A stretch of DNA of 64,000 bases from Rhodanobacter sp. 67-28 (GCA_001898415.1 MKTU01000021.1:58037-122036); one strand, 5' to 3'. Positions 1 through 9,428 are shown, counted from the first letter of the stretch. Notes: a model not told the origin generated them from the sequence alone. Translations and numbers: made by a program.

Positions 1-2
1 CT

Positions 3-1046
3 GCAGCCGCGATCGACGTCGGCTACGGCAATTTGAAGGTCATGGCCGCCCAGCTGGGTGGTGACGTCGATACCGCCGATTCGCTGCTCTTGCCGATCGG
101 CGCCGCTCCCATCGAACAAGCTCCTCGCCTCGCGAATGGTGCGCCCCAACTCCACGGCGGCGAAGAGGTGCTCCTGCCCGACGGCCGTCGCTGGGTCGGC
201 GGGATCGATCCGACGTTCCTGTCGGGTTTTGCCCGCCAGACCCACGATGACTATCCGTCCACGGATGAGTACCTGGCTCTTTATCTCGCTGGCCTGGCAA
301 AACTTGAAGCCCTCGGCCACCGCACGATCGACGTGCTGGTCACCGGCGTTCCGTGCTCGCAGTTCGTTGGCCCGCGTCGCCAGGAATTGAAGGACACCAT
401 CAGCCGCCGCTTCAGGGGTGTGCACCAGCTCGGCGGCAATCGCACGGTCGAGGTGCGCAACGCGTTCGTTGTTGCACAACCTATGGGTTGCTATACGGGC
501 TTCCTGCGCGAGCATCCGATTCAACTGAAGCCCGGCGAGCGCGACACCCGGACGGTGCTGGTGATAGACCCCGGGTTCTACTCGGTGGACTGGGTGCTGA
601 TGCAGAGCGGGGCGATGCGCGAGGGCAGCGCTGGCTCCAGCCACATGGCGACTTCCACAATCCTCGAAGCCGCCGCCCAGGCAATCTCCTCCGCCCACGG
701 TGGCGTACCGCTTTCGGTGGCCAAGCTCGATGGTTCGTTCCGAAACGGCGACGAGATCCTGCGGCTGGGGGCCCTGACGGTTCAGTTCCGCGGCTTCATT
801 GAGGCGGCCGCGGCGGAGAAGGCCCGCGTCGCCATGTCGAAGATCGCGTCCGCAATGCGACTCTCCGAAGACGTCGTGGATTACGTGCTCCTCTGTGGCG
901 GCGCGGCTCTGCTGTTCCAGTCGGCTGCCAAAAAGGCCTTCCCAGCATCCGAGGTTCTGATCAGTCCGAACCCGGTCATGGCCAACGTGCGAGGCTACTT
1001 GGGCATGGCGCTCCGGTATCCCCAGGTACAGCGGAAGGCCGGCTGA
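3..1046 (+). CDS. ParM/StbA-like actin-fold segregation ATPase (5' partial)
   Basis: The reading frame is open from base 3, so the true start lies before the window; the visible part is about 347 residues. The N-terminus reads AAIDVGYGNLK, the phosphate-1 loop of the actin/Hsp70 superfamily. A second phosphate loop appears as VLVIDPGFYSVDW near the middle, and an adenosine-binding type segment as LLCGGAALLF near the C-terminus. This set and the length fit plasmid segregation proteins of the ParM/StbA/Alp7 group, which polymerise with ATP to push DNA copies apart. The next gene starts two bases after the stop and may be the DNA-binding adaptor. The function is inferred from fold motifs; I cannot tell which ParM subfamily it is. 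Confidence 0.8.
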   Translation, partial: AAAIDVGYGNLKVMAAQLGGDVDTADSLLLPIGAAPIEQAPRLANGAPQLHGGEEVLLPDGRRWVGGIDPTFLSGFARQTHDDYPSTDEYLALYLAGLAKLEALGHRTIDVLVTGVPCSQFVGPRRQELKDTISRRFRGVHQLGGNRTVEVRNAFVVAQPMGCYTGFLREHPIQLKPGERDTRTVLVIDPGFYSVDWVLMQSGAMREGSAGSSHMATSTILEAAAQAISSAHGGVPLSVAKLDGSFRNGDEILRLGALTVQFRGFIEAAAAEKARVAMSKIASAMRLSEDVVDYVLLCGGAALLFQSAAKKAFPASEVLISPNPVMANVRGYLGMALRYPQVQRKAG

Positions 1047-1047
1047 C

Positions 1048-1374
1048 ATGCCTTCCCCGCTCCGGTTGATCCTGAAGTGGAAGCTGCCTCAGGACAATCC
1101 CTTGCTCGAAGATCTGAAGCGCTTTCGCGCGAGGTCGCGGGGCAGGCGTATGCGCTACCTCGCACGTCTCGGCCAGCACGCTGAATCGATGGGCATGTCG
1201 CTGGAGGGACAGTCGGCGAACGGAGAACTGCGATTGCCGACTGCCTTCGCCGGTCAACTCTTCGCCGCCTCGCCGGTCGCGCTACCGTTGGCGGTATCCG
1301 ATGAATCACCGGCATTGGCGCCTTATGACTCCGCGAGTGTGGACGCTCTGGTTGCCGAATTTTTGACGCCGTAG
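1048..1374 (+). CDS. Small basic protein, possible ParR-like partner of the actin-like ATPase
   Basis: This 108-residue protein starts one base after the stop of the actin-like gene, so the two are clearly one operon. The N-terminal half is basic (KRFRARSRGRRMRYLARLG) and could contact DNA; the C-terminal half is acidic and hydrophobic, ending DALVAEFLTP. In ParM systems the gene after the ATPase normally encodes the ParR adaptor, which binds the centromere and the filament tip through its C-terminus. That role is inferred from position and charge only; I recognise no family motif. Confidence 0.6.
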   Translation: MPSPLRLILKWKLPQDNPLLEDLKRFRARSRGRRMRYLARLGQHAESMGMSLEGQSANGELRLPTAFAGQLFAASPVALPLAVSDESPALAPYDSASVDALVAEFLTP

Positions 1375-1485
1375 CCGGTCGTGATCGTTGACCGGCGGCG
1401 GAGCCGTGACTTACGCTCCGCAGTTGTCAAGTGACGCGAATTAACGCCTCAGTGGCACCGAGGCAGGGGTGGAGGGATACACCGC

Positions 1486-2064
1486 ATGCACCTGAAGGCA
1501 GACCTCAACGAGCTTGGCGCGCGATACCTCAATCTGGTGGTACGCGTGATCCAGGAGTGCCCTACTGTCTCATTGGACGTGTTCGGTATCCGCAATCAGC
1601 AGATGGTCTACCTATTCGGACGCCTCTCCGACATTCAACGCGAACGCGTACTTGAGCATACCCACGCTATCTTCGGCGACGGGTGCGAGACGGCACTGCG
1701 TGATGCGCTCGCGCAACCGCTGGATGAGGCCACAGTCGGAAACTGCGGATTGCCCCAAGCGTTCCTTGCGGAGGCCAGCGAGCTGCAGTTCGACATGCTG
1801 GCATGCCTGCGCGAAGAAGCCCGCCGTGACTCCGCCAATGCAGGTGTGGTCTTCGGCATCCGGGACATGCAGATCATCGAAGCCGTGCGCGACTGTACGA
1901 CGTCGCGTTTGCACCGAATGTCCGCATCCAACCTCTTCCTGCGGATGACCCCGGCACCATCGTTCTATCTGCTTGTGCAGATGGTCGTTGCTGATACCAA
2001 CAACCCCTCACGCCTCGGCATAGCTGGATTGGGGGTTCTCGCCTATGCAGGTGCGACGCCATGA
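1486..2064 (+). CDS. FlhD-like transcription factor subunit with two tandem FlhD-type units
   Basis: The 192-residue protein has a strong ribosome site (GGAGGG about 9 bases before the ATG). Residues about 8-55 (RYLNLVVRVIQ then DVFGIRNQQM) resemble the helical core of FlhD, and residues about 95-145 (FDMLACLREE then VVFGIRDMQI) look like a second copy of the same unit. FlhD is normally about 116 residues and works as a dimer, so this looks like a fused dimer. The stop overlaps the start of the FlhC-like gene as ATGA, which is also how such pairs are coupled elsewhere. FlhD/FlhC relatives SetC/SetD (SXT/R391) and AcaC/AcaD (IncC) activate conjugation genes; the tra operons follow directly. 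The family call is by eye; the role is inference. Confidence 0.65.
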   Translation: MHLKADLNELGARYLNLVVRVIQECPTVSLDVFGIRNQQMVYLFGRLSDIQRERVLEHTHAIFGDGCETALRDALAQPLDEATVGNCGLPQAFLAEASELQFDMLACLREEARRDSANAGVVFGIRDMQIIEAVRDCTTSRLHRMSASNLFLRMTPAPSFYLLVQMVVADTNNPSRLGIAGLGVLAYAGATP

Positions 2065-2762
2065 CACATCGCTTGGTTGGAAAGGCCTTTGATGGATCCC
2101 TGCAGCTGCAGGTGCTGTTCACCAAGGCGATGATTGGAAAAGAGCACGACTCAGTCATGGCGCAGGCCCAGGGCCTGGTCTCTATCGACTTGTCTCCCAT
2201 GCAGATCACGTACCTGACCGGGATCCCCAGCGGCAACGTCCACAAGCTATTCAAGGCCAACGGCCGGAGTTGCCGCGTCGGTCGGCGGAAAACGTCGCTC
2301 GAGGGGCTCTTCAACAGCATCGAGCTTCACCTAGTCAGCTCCGTGTTCGCCGTTACGATCGAGCGCCTCATGCGGCTCGTCCCCGCGCCTCAGCTAATGT
2401 CGCACCACATTCTCTCCGCTGTTCGCACGATACGTGCGCATGCGCCAAAGCAGGCCGACAAAGTGGATTGGGAGCGGTTGGTCGAAGCGGTCATGGCTGT
2501 GCAGACCGGCGCTTTGCGTCTCACCACCTGTAGCGTCTGCAATACGCGACACCTCGAATCGACGGGCGAGCGCGCTGAACGCCGGTGCCCAGTGTGTCGG
2601 CTCACGGAATGCGTGACGGACGTGGTTAAGCCGAGCGCCCGCACGAGCGTTCTTGGCCAACCCTGCTTCACTCCTGAGTCGAGTTCGCCTGTCCCCCGCC
2701 GCGTAGGTGGTATGCACGAAAGGCGCATGCGTCTTCGTGCCGCTGTAGGCCCGACCGACTGA
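2061..2762 (+). CDS. FlhC-like transcriptional activator (SetD/AcaC-type)
   Basis: This 233-residue protein overlaps the FlhD-like gene by ATGA. FlhC proteins are helical with a C-terminal zinc site of two CxxC pairs; here the pairs are C157-SV-C160 and C176-PV-C179, preceded by a helix ending LRLTTC, matching the FlhC pattern of a helix running into the first Cys pair. Length is somewhat above FlhC (about 192 residues) because of a polar, probably disordered tail after residue 190. With the upstream gene it should form a heteromeric activator that recruits RNA polymerase. The traF operon begins 107 bases downstream and carries a GAAAC direct repeat (2811-2827) that may be its operator. Confidence 0.75.
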   Translation: MTHRLVGKAFDGSLQLQVLFTKAMIGKEHDSVMAQAQGLVSIDLSPMQITYLTGIPSGNVHKLFKANGRSCRVGRRKTSLEGLFNSIELHLVSSVFAVTIERLMRLVPAPQLMSHHILSAVRTIRAHAPKQADKVDWERLVEAVMAVQTGALRLTTCSVCNTRHLESTGERAERRCPVCRLTECVTDVVKPSARTSVLGQPCFTPESSSPVPRRVGGMHERRMRLRAAVGPTD

Positions 2763-2810
2763 GTCTGCGCCGCCCGGGTCGCGCCGCGAATTAGCTGCAC
2801 GCCCCCCCCC

Positions 2811-2827
2811 GAAACTCCCTCAGAAAC
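2811..2827 (+). promoter_or_regulatory. Candidate activator box A upstream of traF
   Basis: GAAAC at 2811-2815 is repeated at 2823-2827, 12 bases start to start, with CCCC before the first copy. The same layout recurs at 9337 and 12674, each time before a tra operon. It lies 58 bases before the traF start. Proposed operator of the FlhDC-like activator. Confidence 0.55.
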
Positions 2828-2868
2828 AGCCTTGTTTCGTTGTTCAGCCGCCGGCCGGCTTCCGTAGC

Positions 2869-3927
2869 ATGCCCAGCATGCTCACTAAACTCGCCCTCGC
2901 CATCTCTCTTGCGACCGCGTGTTTCTGTGTTTCCGCTCAATCGGTGACGCAGGATGCGCCCGCCCCGACGGCCAACGCCGTTCCCACCAAAGCATCGACC
3001 GCGAAGGGCCAGCATGGCTGGTTCTGGTACGACGATCCCGCTGAGCACGAGACCACACCGCCACCACCACCGCCGCCGCCGGTGGGCAGCGCGTCGGCAG
3101 AGCCCACCGCCAATCAGCCTGAAATAGGCTCGGTCGCATGGATTGCCGCGAACATCGACAAGATCCGGGACCGGGCGATCGACAATCCGACGAAGGACAA
3201 CATCGAGCTGTTTGCCTATGTCCAGAAACTGATGATGGACAAGTCCGAAGTGTTCGCGAATGCGTACATCACGGATGTGGCCGCCAACCCGGCGCTGGAT
3301 GAGACGTCTCGCCATCCAGTGTCAGGCTACGCCAACTTCACGGTCAACGAAGCGATCAACAGGAATCGCGACGCGGCGCTCTCGAAGATATCGAAGGGCA
3401 CGGCCATCTGGTACTTCTTCAAGAGCGACTGCCCGTACTGCCAGCGCCAGTCCGGCCTTCTCCAGAAGATGGCCGCGAAGTACGGCTTCGACGTCCTCCC
3501 GATCTCCCTTGACGATCTCCCGCAGATCAACGGCGACTTTCCCGACTGGGTACCCGACCAGGGGCAGGGTCGAGCTCTCGGTGTGACAGCAACCCCGACG
3601 ATGTACCTGGTTCACCCGGAGACGAAGCAGGTCGTCTTCCTGGAGTCCGGGCTGCGCGCGTTGCCCGAGCTAGAGACGCGGGTCATGGAGGTCGCCAAGG
3701 CGAACACATGGCTGACCGACCAAGAGTACGAGAAGGCCATGTTAGGCCTCCCGCAGAAATTTCTGACCACGACCTTCAAGCCAGCGACTGTGAAGGATCC
3801 CAACAACAGTGCCGAGGTTCTCGCTGCCTTGCGGGCGGCTGGCATGCACAGCGTTCAGAACGCTGACATGGGCACGCTCGATGACTCGGCGAAGGCACCG
3901 TCGACGCCATGGATGGGCAAACCCTGA
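2869..3927 (+). CDS. traF: TraF, thioredoxin-fold conjugal pilus assembly protein
   Basis: The 352-residue protein begins with a signal peptide (MLTKLALAISLATAC, from the second Met at 2878), then a Pro-rich linker (PPPPPPPP). The C-terminal half is a thioredoxin-like domain with a CxxC motif, C188-P-Y-C191, in the context FFKSDCPYCQRQ, and a cis-Pro type segment VTATPTMYLV. In F-type systems TraF is a periplasmic protein needed for pilus assembly; F TraF itself lacks the CxxC while many relatives, as here, keep it and may act on disulfides of TraH, TraU and TraN, which are Cys-rich. It heads the traF-traH-traG operon; its 3' end overlaps the longest possible traH frame. Confidence 0.9.
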   Translation: MPSMLTKLALAISLATACFCVSAQSVTQDAPAPTANAVPTKASTAKGQHGWFWYDDPAEHETTPPPPPPPPVGSASAEPTANQPEIGSVAWIAANIDKIRDRAIDNPTKDNIELFAYVQKLMMDKSEVFANAYITDVAANPALDETSRHPVSGYANFTVNEAINRNRDAALSKISKGTAIWYFFKSDCPYCQRQSGLLQKMAAKYGFDVLPISLDDLPQINGDFPDWVPDQGQGRALGVTATPTMYLVHPETKQVVFLESGLRALPELETRVMEVAKANTWLTDQEYEKAMLGLPQKFLTTTFKPATVKDPNNSAEVLAALRAAGMHSVQNADMGTLDDSAKAPSTPWMGKP

Positions 3928-3935
3928 GGACAGCC

Positions 3936-5441
3936 ATGAAGACTCTACGACTACTCCTTCTTCTGATCCTCTTGACGTTCGCCGGTGGCGCGTTCGGTCA
4001 GAGTAGCGGCGTTTCGGCCCAGTCGCGCGGCCTGTTCAAGGACGTCATGACGAACACGACGAACCCTTCGATCACGAACGGGGCACGCCGCGGCGTGATT
4101 TACGGCGGCGACTTCCAGATGCGCAACAAGCTCATGAACGTGAACCTGGTCGCGTTCGAGCCACCACACATCTCGGCCGGTTGCGGCGGCATCGACGCCT
4201 TCATGGGCTCTTTCAGCTTCATCAGCAAGGCGCAGTTGGTCGCCGCTCTCCGATCCATCGTGTCCGCGGCTGTCGCCTATGCCTTCAAGCTGGCTCTTAC
4301 GAGCATGTGCCCGCAGTGCGAGAAGATCATGGCCGAAATGCAGGCGAAGATGGACTCCCTCAACGCCGGCAACATCAATTCCTGCCAGATCGCGCAGTCG
4401 CTGATGAATATGGGTGGCGACGACAGCATCGCATCAAACATCAGCCAGGGTTCGCACATCGTTGGATCTGAGCTTGGATTGGTCGACGACTCCGAAGCCG
4501 GTCAGCAGCAAGGCGGCTCGCAGACCCCCGATTCGGCATTGAAGTCAGGCGATCCCGCCGTCGCCAAGTTATTGCAGGGCGGCAACATCGTCTGGCGGGC
4601 ACTCGTGGCGCAGAACACGTCGACATGGGCCACCAACTCGGCGAACTCGAGTCTCCTCGATGGCAACTCCCTGATGGAGGACATCCAGTCGCTGACTGGA
4701 ACGATCATCATCTGTACGTCCGACGACACCACCTGCGGAGCCGGTGCCCCGACGGGCGGAGCGGTCGGTGCGACCGGCGAACTGGTGACCCACGTCTGGC
4801 AGCCGTCGATGGACATTACGGATCTCGTCGAGGGCTCGACCAGCGGCAAAAGCGTGGCCCGGCTGACTTGCACAGGCACTGATCCTCACGGCGATCAGGG
4901 GTGTACGACGATCACCCGCGCGGTGGATGCGAACTTTATTGGTCTCAAGGAGGAGATCGTGACGGTCATGCTCGGAACCTCGGACGCACACGCCGCCGGG
5001 ATGCCTACCGATCCCGGCCTCGGTTCCCAGAACGGCATGATCAATGACATCTCCGCTGGTAATGCACCGACGACGAGCGAACTGGCGCTGCTGCAGTACG
5101 GCGGCGCGGATATCCAGATGGCGGTGAAGCTCGCGATCCATTCGCCGGAAGCGGCGGAAGACTTCGTCATGCAGTTCGCGGATCAGATGGCGGCGGACAT
5201 GGCGTTCCACATTATCCGAGCGGATCTCGACACCGGCCTGACTGCCGTGAACCAGCAATTGAAGGACAACATCGACAAGACGCCCATCCGAAAGATGATC
5301 AATCAGGCGATGGAGCGCAACCTCGCACTTGCGGCGAAGTACCAGCGCGACGGGTCGTCGAAGAACGGAGCGCTGCAGTATTACAAGCAGATCAGTGAAG
5401 AAATCAACCAGCCGTTCCGGCCCCAGACGCCGACGAACTGA
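3936..5441 (+). CDS. traH: TraH, conjugal pilus assembly protein
   Basis: I choose the ATG at 3936 (501 residues) because it follows a GAGGA ribosome site and starts a clean signal peptide (MKTLRLLLLLILLTFAGGAFG); an in-frame ATG at 3909 lies inside traF. The mature part has the glycine-rich opening typical of TraH (GDFQMRNK, then HISAGCGGIDAFMGSFSFI) and a Cys pair CPQCEKIM. TraH is a periplasmic/outer-membrane associated protein of F-type secretion systems that works with TraF, TraU, TraW and TrbC in pilus extension. The start lies 8 bases after the traF stop; traG follows 31 bases after its stop. Confidence 0.93.
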   Translation: MKTLRLLLLLILLTFAGGAFGQSSGVSAQSRGLFKDVMTNTTNPSITNGARRGVIYGGDFQMRNKLMNVNLVAFEPPHISAGCGGIDAFMGSFSFISKAQLVAALRSIVSAAVAYAFKLALTSMCPQCEKIMAEMQAKMDSLNAGNINSCQIAQSLMNMGGDDSIASNISQGSHIVGSELGLVDDSEAGQQQGGSQTPDSALKSGDPAVAKLLQGGNIVWRALVAQNTSTWATNSANSSLLDGNSLMEDIQSLTGTIIICTSDDTTCGAGAPTGGAVGATGELVTHVWQPSMDITDLVEGSTSGKSVARLTCTGTDPHGDQGCTTITRAVDANFIGLKEEIVTVMLGTSDAHAAGMPTDPGLGSQNGMINDISAGNAPTTSELALLQYGGADIQMAVKLAIHSPEAAEDFVMQFADQMAADMAFHIIRADLDTGLTAVNQQLKDNIDKTPIRKMINQAMERNLALAAKYQRDGSSKNGALQYYKQISEEINQPFRPQTPTN

Positions 5442-5472
5442 GCCTTGATCCCACCTGTCAGGAAGACGCCTC

Positions 5473-8400
5473 GTGCCAACTAACCTCTTTGCCAATACCG
5501 GGCAGACGTTCGAGATCTACTCGATCGGCGACGGACTGTACATGAAGCACGTCCTCGACGGCGTAGCCATGCTCAGCAATGCGGGCGTGCTCTTGCAGCT
5601 TGGTTGCTTGGGTCTGGTGCTTGGCTTACTACTGATCGGGTTCAAGGCAGTCGCTTCGGGCCTCGAACGAATGGAATTCAGTTGGTTGTTCCTGTCGTTC
5701 ATCGTTTTCGTGATCATGTTCGGGATGCGTTGCAATGTCGTCATCTACGACATGGGGGGCGCACCTGGCACTGTGCTCAATGGCGCCTACAAGGTGAACA
5801 ATGTTCCCTTTGGCATGGCCTTCGCGGGGCATGTGATAAGTTCGCTTGGCCTTGATCTCACCGAGGACATGGAGCAGGCGTACGGGCTGCCCTCGGTCAG
5901 CAGCGCGGATGGAACCGGTGGTTTTGGTCGAACGCTCGAGTGGATCAACGAAGTTCGCTCGTGGAACGTCCCTGCTCTGGCTGCCGGTACAAGCGGGACC
6001 CTGCCAGCCGTACTGGCCAACGAGACCTCGTACCTCAATAACTGTACCTACGTCGCTGCGGCGACCAACAAACTGAGCCTCCCTCTTGCGAACAACGCGG
6101 CTAGTCCGTGGACCACGTTTGGCTCGATGAGTACCGGTGGTCTCGGCTGGAACAACAATTTCGTGACGTTCCCCTTCATCAACGCGAACGGTAGCGAAAC
6201 CGACTATCCGTGCGGCTCGGGGTTTGCTGTGGTCGGCGCTCAGGTCTTGAGCTCGGACACGTTTGGCGAGTTTGTGCAGGCGATCGTGCCGCGGGCAAAG
6301 CCCTTCGTCCTCACTCCAGGCATTACCCCTACGCAACAGATGCAGGACTCCTTCGCCTCCATTGGTCTTGCCACAGCCGATGCCCAGACATACGTCGCGT
6401 TGTCCTCGACTCTGGTGGCAGAGAATGCGGCCGCCTCGCTCAGTCACCAGGCGACAGGGGCGGACATACTTTCGGCACTGATGATGAACCAGGCCGAGGC
6501 GCAGCGAGACACGGAGTGGGCCGCCAACGAAACCATGTTCAGGAGCGTCGCGCGGCCGATGACTGCGTTCTTCGAGTCGATGATCTACGCGTGCGCACCG
6601 TTCATGGCGCTGCTGGTCGGCTTTGGCTCGTGGGGTATCCAGATGGTTGGCAAGTACCTCGTGCTGACGATCTGGGTGATGCTCTGGCTTCCGGTGATGT
6701 CCATCTGCAATCTCTTCGAGATCACGATGGCCCAGCACGGCGTGGCCGCAATGCAAACGGCCGCTGCGAATGGCGGAGCAACGCTCTCGATGACCTCGCT
6801 TGCGGCGACGGCCCACCTGCAGAGCCAGGTCGCCAACTGGCTTGCCGTGGGGTCATTGCTGGCAGCGTCGACCCCGGCTTTGACGCTGATGCTGGTTTTC
6901 GGTGGTGCGATGGCTGCAACATCCTTGGCTGGACGTCTCCAAGGAAGCGACCACGTCAACGAGAAGCAGGTCACTCCGGACTCGATGAGCCCTGGTGCGG
7001 TGATGGATGTGCAGTCACGATATGGCTCGAACGCTATGGAAGGCACATCGTTGACGGGTGGCAAGCAGACCGAGCCGGTGTTCACCGGCCAAGGGATTCG
7101 CCAGTCGCAGATGCAGTCTGCTAGCTCGGCCATGTCGTCGGCGTCCTCTGCGTATGCCGCAGAGGCCTCAGCGGGTATCTCTGACTCCTTCACGAACAGC
7201 CGCGGGGAAACAGTCACCGGATCCCGGGCGTTTAGCCATTCAGGTACGCAAGCCCAGCAGTTTCTTGCCTCCTGGGGCCAGAAGCATGGCTTTCAGGTTT
7301 CTCAAGGAAACGAGGCGGCGTTCGCAGCCATGGTCTCCGCCGCCGCAAGCGGGAACCTCGCGCTGGCGAGCAAAATTGGCGCGTCGGTCGGCATCCGGGG
7401 TAGCGACAACAGCACGTTCTCGCTGCAGGATGCAAAGGCACTTCAGGAGTCGGTGAGCAGGAGTGCGGGTACCGATCAGAACTTCTCGGTGGCGGAATCG
7501 CATGCGATCCAGGACACCTTGACCCAGCAAGCGAGTAACGGTTCAACTGCTGCTCAGTCGGTTCAATCGGGCGACTCCTACAAAAAGACTTTGAGTGACC
7601 TGAAGACCGCGCAGGATCAGTACTCGAAGGCTGACAGTGCGACCGCTTCTCTGGGCATGAGCAGCTCGATGGGCATCAACAACGCCGCCGAGGGCATCGT
7701 TCGGGCTGGCGCCGCGAACAGCGTAATTGGTTCCGCAATCCAATACGGCGGTGCCGACGCGATGAAGGTTGCAAGTAGCCAGGTAGAGCAGGCGCCGTGG
7801 AAGAACGTAGGAGACGCGACGGCACGCAAGGTGCAAGCTGCCTTGCTCGTGCTGGGCGGCCAAGTGCCGGCCAGCGCAGGGCTGCGTAGTGAGTACGAGG
7901 GTGATCGCGCCAAGGCATTGGTCAGCGCCCTATCGAGTGCAGGGTTCGGTACCGCCGGTTCCGCTGAGACCGGAGCGTCCGCAGATCCAAGCAGGAACAG
8001 TGGTGCTGCGGCGGGGGTCGCCCCGGGCGCCGCCGCGGGACAGGCTACTCAGCATTTGGCCGAGGCGCCCGCTGTTCCCTCAATGGGCGGCGTGATGAGT
8101 CGAAACGCAGGAAATATGGCTGGGCTGAATCGAGGTAGCCAGTCGAGTGACACAATCGGTCGCTCCGGCGCCGAGAACCCCGCGTCAACGAACACCAACA
8201 ACATCGGCGAGGGCTACGCTTCCGGAGCCCTCCATTCCAGGCCGGGAAAGATCGACGAAACGGTCGGGGCCCAGGTTGCTGCGTCGATGGGCTCGGAGCA
8301 AGGGGGCGCCGTCGGCCACGACGCTGCTTCGCACCGCATCAAGGAAGGCTCCAACGCTCGTGCCTCCGAGCCGGTGGCTGGCTTCGGCAAGGTGGGTCAA

Positions 8401-8928
8401 ATGGTCGGTGCTTCCGCTCAGGGACTGTGGCACTGGGCAAACAATGAAGGTCCGTCGAATGTCTTTAACGCCCTGCGGTTGGCAAATCACGCTGACTCGA
8501 TGTCGGACAGCGAGTTCAAAAGCCAATACACAGGGGGAGCGCATTTTTCGGACTGGGGCGGAATCCAGCCCGAGTCGGTGTACAAGAACAGCAAGGATCC
8601 GGAGACGCGAGCTGCTACGAATGCCGAGTACGCCAGCAACCTGGCAGGCCTGCAACAGTCCTACGAGGGCCGCAATCCAAATACGAATCTTCTGAAGGCG
8701 ATGGCTATCGTCCATACCACCCAGACGCAGGGCGGTGCGACGCCGGAGATGGCACGCGACTACGGCGAGGTGATGCGGACGCTCAGTCCCAACGAACGCG
8801 ACGTGGTGTACAACACCATGCTGACGTCGGTAGGTTCGCAGCATGGAGAGAACACTTCTGCGACCCTACCTCTCCCTGCCCGGGAGGAAACCGCAACAGG
8901 ATCTGATGGCCTTTCGCCGTTGAAATAG
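5473..8928 (+). CDS. traG: TraG, inner-membrane mating-pair stabilisation protein
   Basis: The 1151-residue protein starts at a GTG preceded by AGGAAG. The N-terminal half holds several membrane segments (for example LGCLGLVLGLLLIGF, FIVFVIMFGMRC, FMALLVGFGSWGIQMV, LVLTIWVMLWLPVM and a segment near residue 470), the layout of F TraG. The remaining C-terminal part is long, polar and Ala/Ser/Gly-rich, as in TraG, where it projects into the periplasm and takes part in mating-pair stabilisation and contact with the exclusion protein of the recipient. It is the last gene of the traF-H-G operon; a minus-strand gene follows. Length is above F TraG (938 residues). Confidence 0.93.
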   Translation: MPTNLFANTGQTFEIYSIGDGLYMKHVLDGVAMLSNAGVLLQLGCLGLVLGLLLIGFKAVASGLERMEFSWLFLSFIVFVIMFGMRCNVVIYDMGGAPGTVLNGAYKVNNVPFGMAFAGHVISSLGLDLTEDMEQAYGLPSVSSADGTGGFGRTLEWINEVRSWNVPALAAGTSGTLPAVLANETSYLNNCTYVAAATNKLSLPLANNAASPWTTFGSMSTGGLGWNNNFVTFPFINANGSETDYPCGSGFAVVGAQVLSSDTFGEFVQAIVPRAKPFVLTPGITPTQQMQDSFASIGLATADAQTYVALSSTLVAENAAASLSHQATGADILSALMMNQAEAQRDTEWAANETMFRSVARPMTAFFESMIYACAPFMALLVGFGSWGIQMVGKYLVLTIWVMLWLPVMSICNLFEITMAQHGVAAMQTAAANGGATLSMTSLAATAHLQSQVANWLAVGSLLAASTPALTLMLVFGGAMAATSLAGRLQGSDHVNEKQVTPDSMSPGAVMDVQSRYGSNAMEGTSLTGGKQTEPVFTGQGIRQSQMQSASSAMSSASSAYAAEASAGISDSFTNSRGETVTGSRAFSHSGTQAQQFLASWGQKHGFQVSQGNEAAFAAMVSAAASGNLALASKIGASVGIRGSDNSTFSLQDAKALQESVSRSAGTDQNFSVAESHAIQDTLTQQASNGSTAAQSVQSGDSYKKTLSDLKTAQDQYSKADSATASLGMSSSMGINNAAEGIVRAGAANSVIGSAIQYGGADAMKVASSQVEQAPWKNVGDATARKVQAALLVLGGQVPASAGLRSEYEGDRAKALVSALSSAGFGTAGSAETGASADPSRNSGAAAGVAPGAAAGQATQHLAEAPAVPSMGGVMSRNAGNMAGLNRGSQSSDTIGRSGAENPASTNTNNIGEGYASGALHSRPGKIDETVGAQVAASMGSEQGGAVGHDAASHRIKEGSNARASEPVAGFGKVGQMVGASAQGLWHWANNEGPSNVFNALRLANHADSMSDSEFKSQYTGGAHFSDWGGIQPESVYKNSKDPETRAATNAEYASNLAGLQQSYEGRNPNTNLLKAMAIVHTTQTQGGATPEMARDYGEVMRTLSPNERDVVYNTMLTSVGSQHGENTSATLPLPAREETATGSDGLSPLK

Positions 8929-8975
8929 GCGACGGTTGGGCGGCAGTACTCCGCCGCCACCCGTGCTTCTTGATC

Positions 8976-9212
8976 TCAGATGTCGTGCCGCCAGTTGAAG
9001 TTCGGATCAGTGTCGGGCGCGCCAGGGGGGCGTGGTTTGCGCGAGTCGAAGTAGAGCGGCGCGTCATCTTCGAACGAACCATCGGGCACCCAGTGGTCGC
9101 GACGCGGGACGCGATGTCCCGCAGCCTTCCTGCTCCAGATAAAAAAAGGAAACAGAAACATCCCCAGTAGGATGAGTAGGCAGCCTGCGTTGAGTAGGTT
9201 ATCGATGGTCAT
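8976..9212 (-). CDS. Small single-TM protein on the opposite strand between traG and traL
   Basis: The ATG at 9212 has an AAGGAA ribosome site 6 bases upstream and gives 78 residues. The N-terminus is one hydrophobic segment (LLNAGCLLILLGMFLFPFFIW) followed by a basic and then Pro/Asp-rich soluble tail. It is the only minus-strand gene in the tra region. Small membrane proteins in such places are sometimes entry-exclusion or regulatory proteins, but nothing in the sequence proves that. No family recognised. Confidence 0.6.
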   Translation of the reverse strand: MTIDNLLNAGCLLILLGMFLFPFFIWSRKAAGHRVPRRDHWVPDGSFEDDAPLYFDSRKPRPPGAPDTDPNFNWRHDI

Positions 9213-9336
9213 GTGAATTTCCTTGTCTTTTGACGACTCCAACAGCGTAACACCAACCGGGGCAATGGCAGCTCCATGACCCTGCCAGGCCCTTCGCGGG
9301 CTCGATCCTACCGCTGTGTGATCGTTCTACCACCCT

Positions 9337-9353
9337 GAAACTCCGCGTGAAAC
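9337..9353 (+). promoter_or_regulatory. Candidate activator box B upstream of traL
   Basis: GAAAC at 9337-9341 and 9349-9353, again 12 bases apart, in the context CCCTGAAACT then CGCGTGAAAC. It lies 92 bases before the traL start and in the gap between the divergent 78-residue gene and traL. Confidence 0.55.
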
Positions 9354-9428
9354 TCGCTAGTTTCCGCCGTCCATTGCGCGGTGACCTCACTATCGTGGAG
9401 CCTCCTCGTAAATCTGGAGCGAAACTCG

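Noticed and set aside
5629..6816. Long minus-strand frame opposite traG (395 codons)
   Set aside because: Arg/His-rich composition of an antisense shadow in GC-rich DNA; traG on the other strand is certain.
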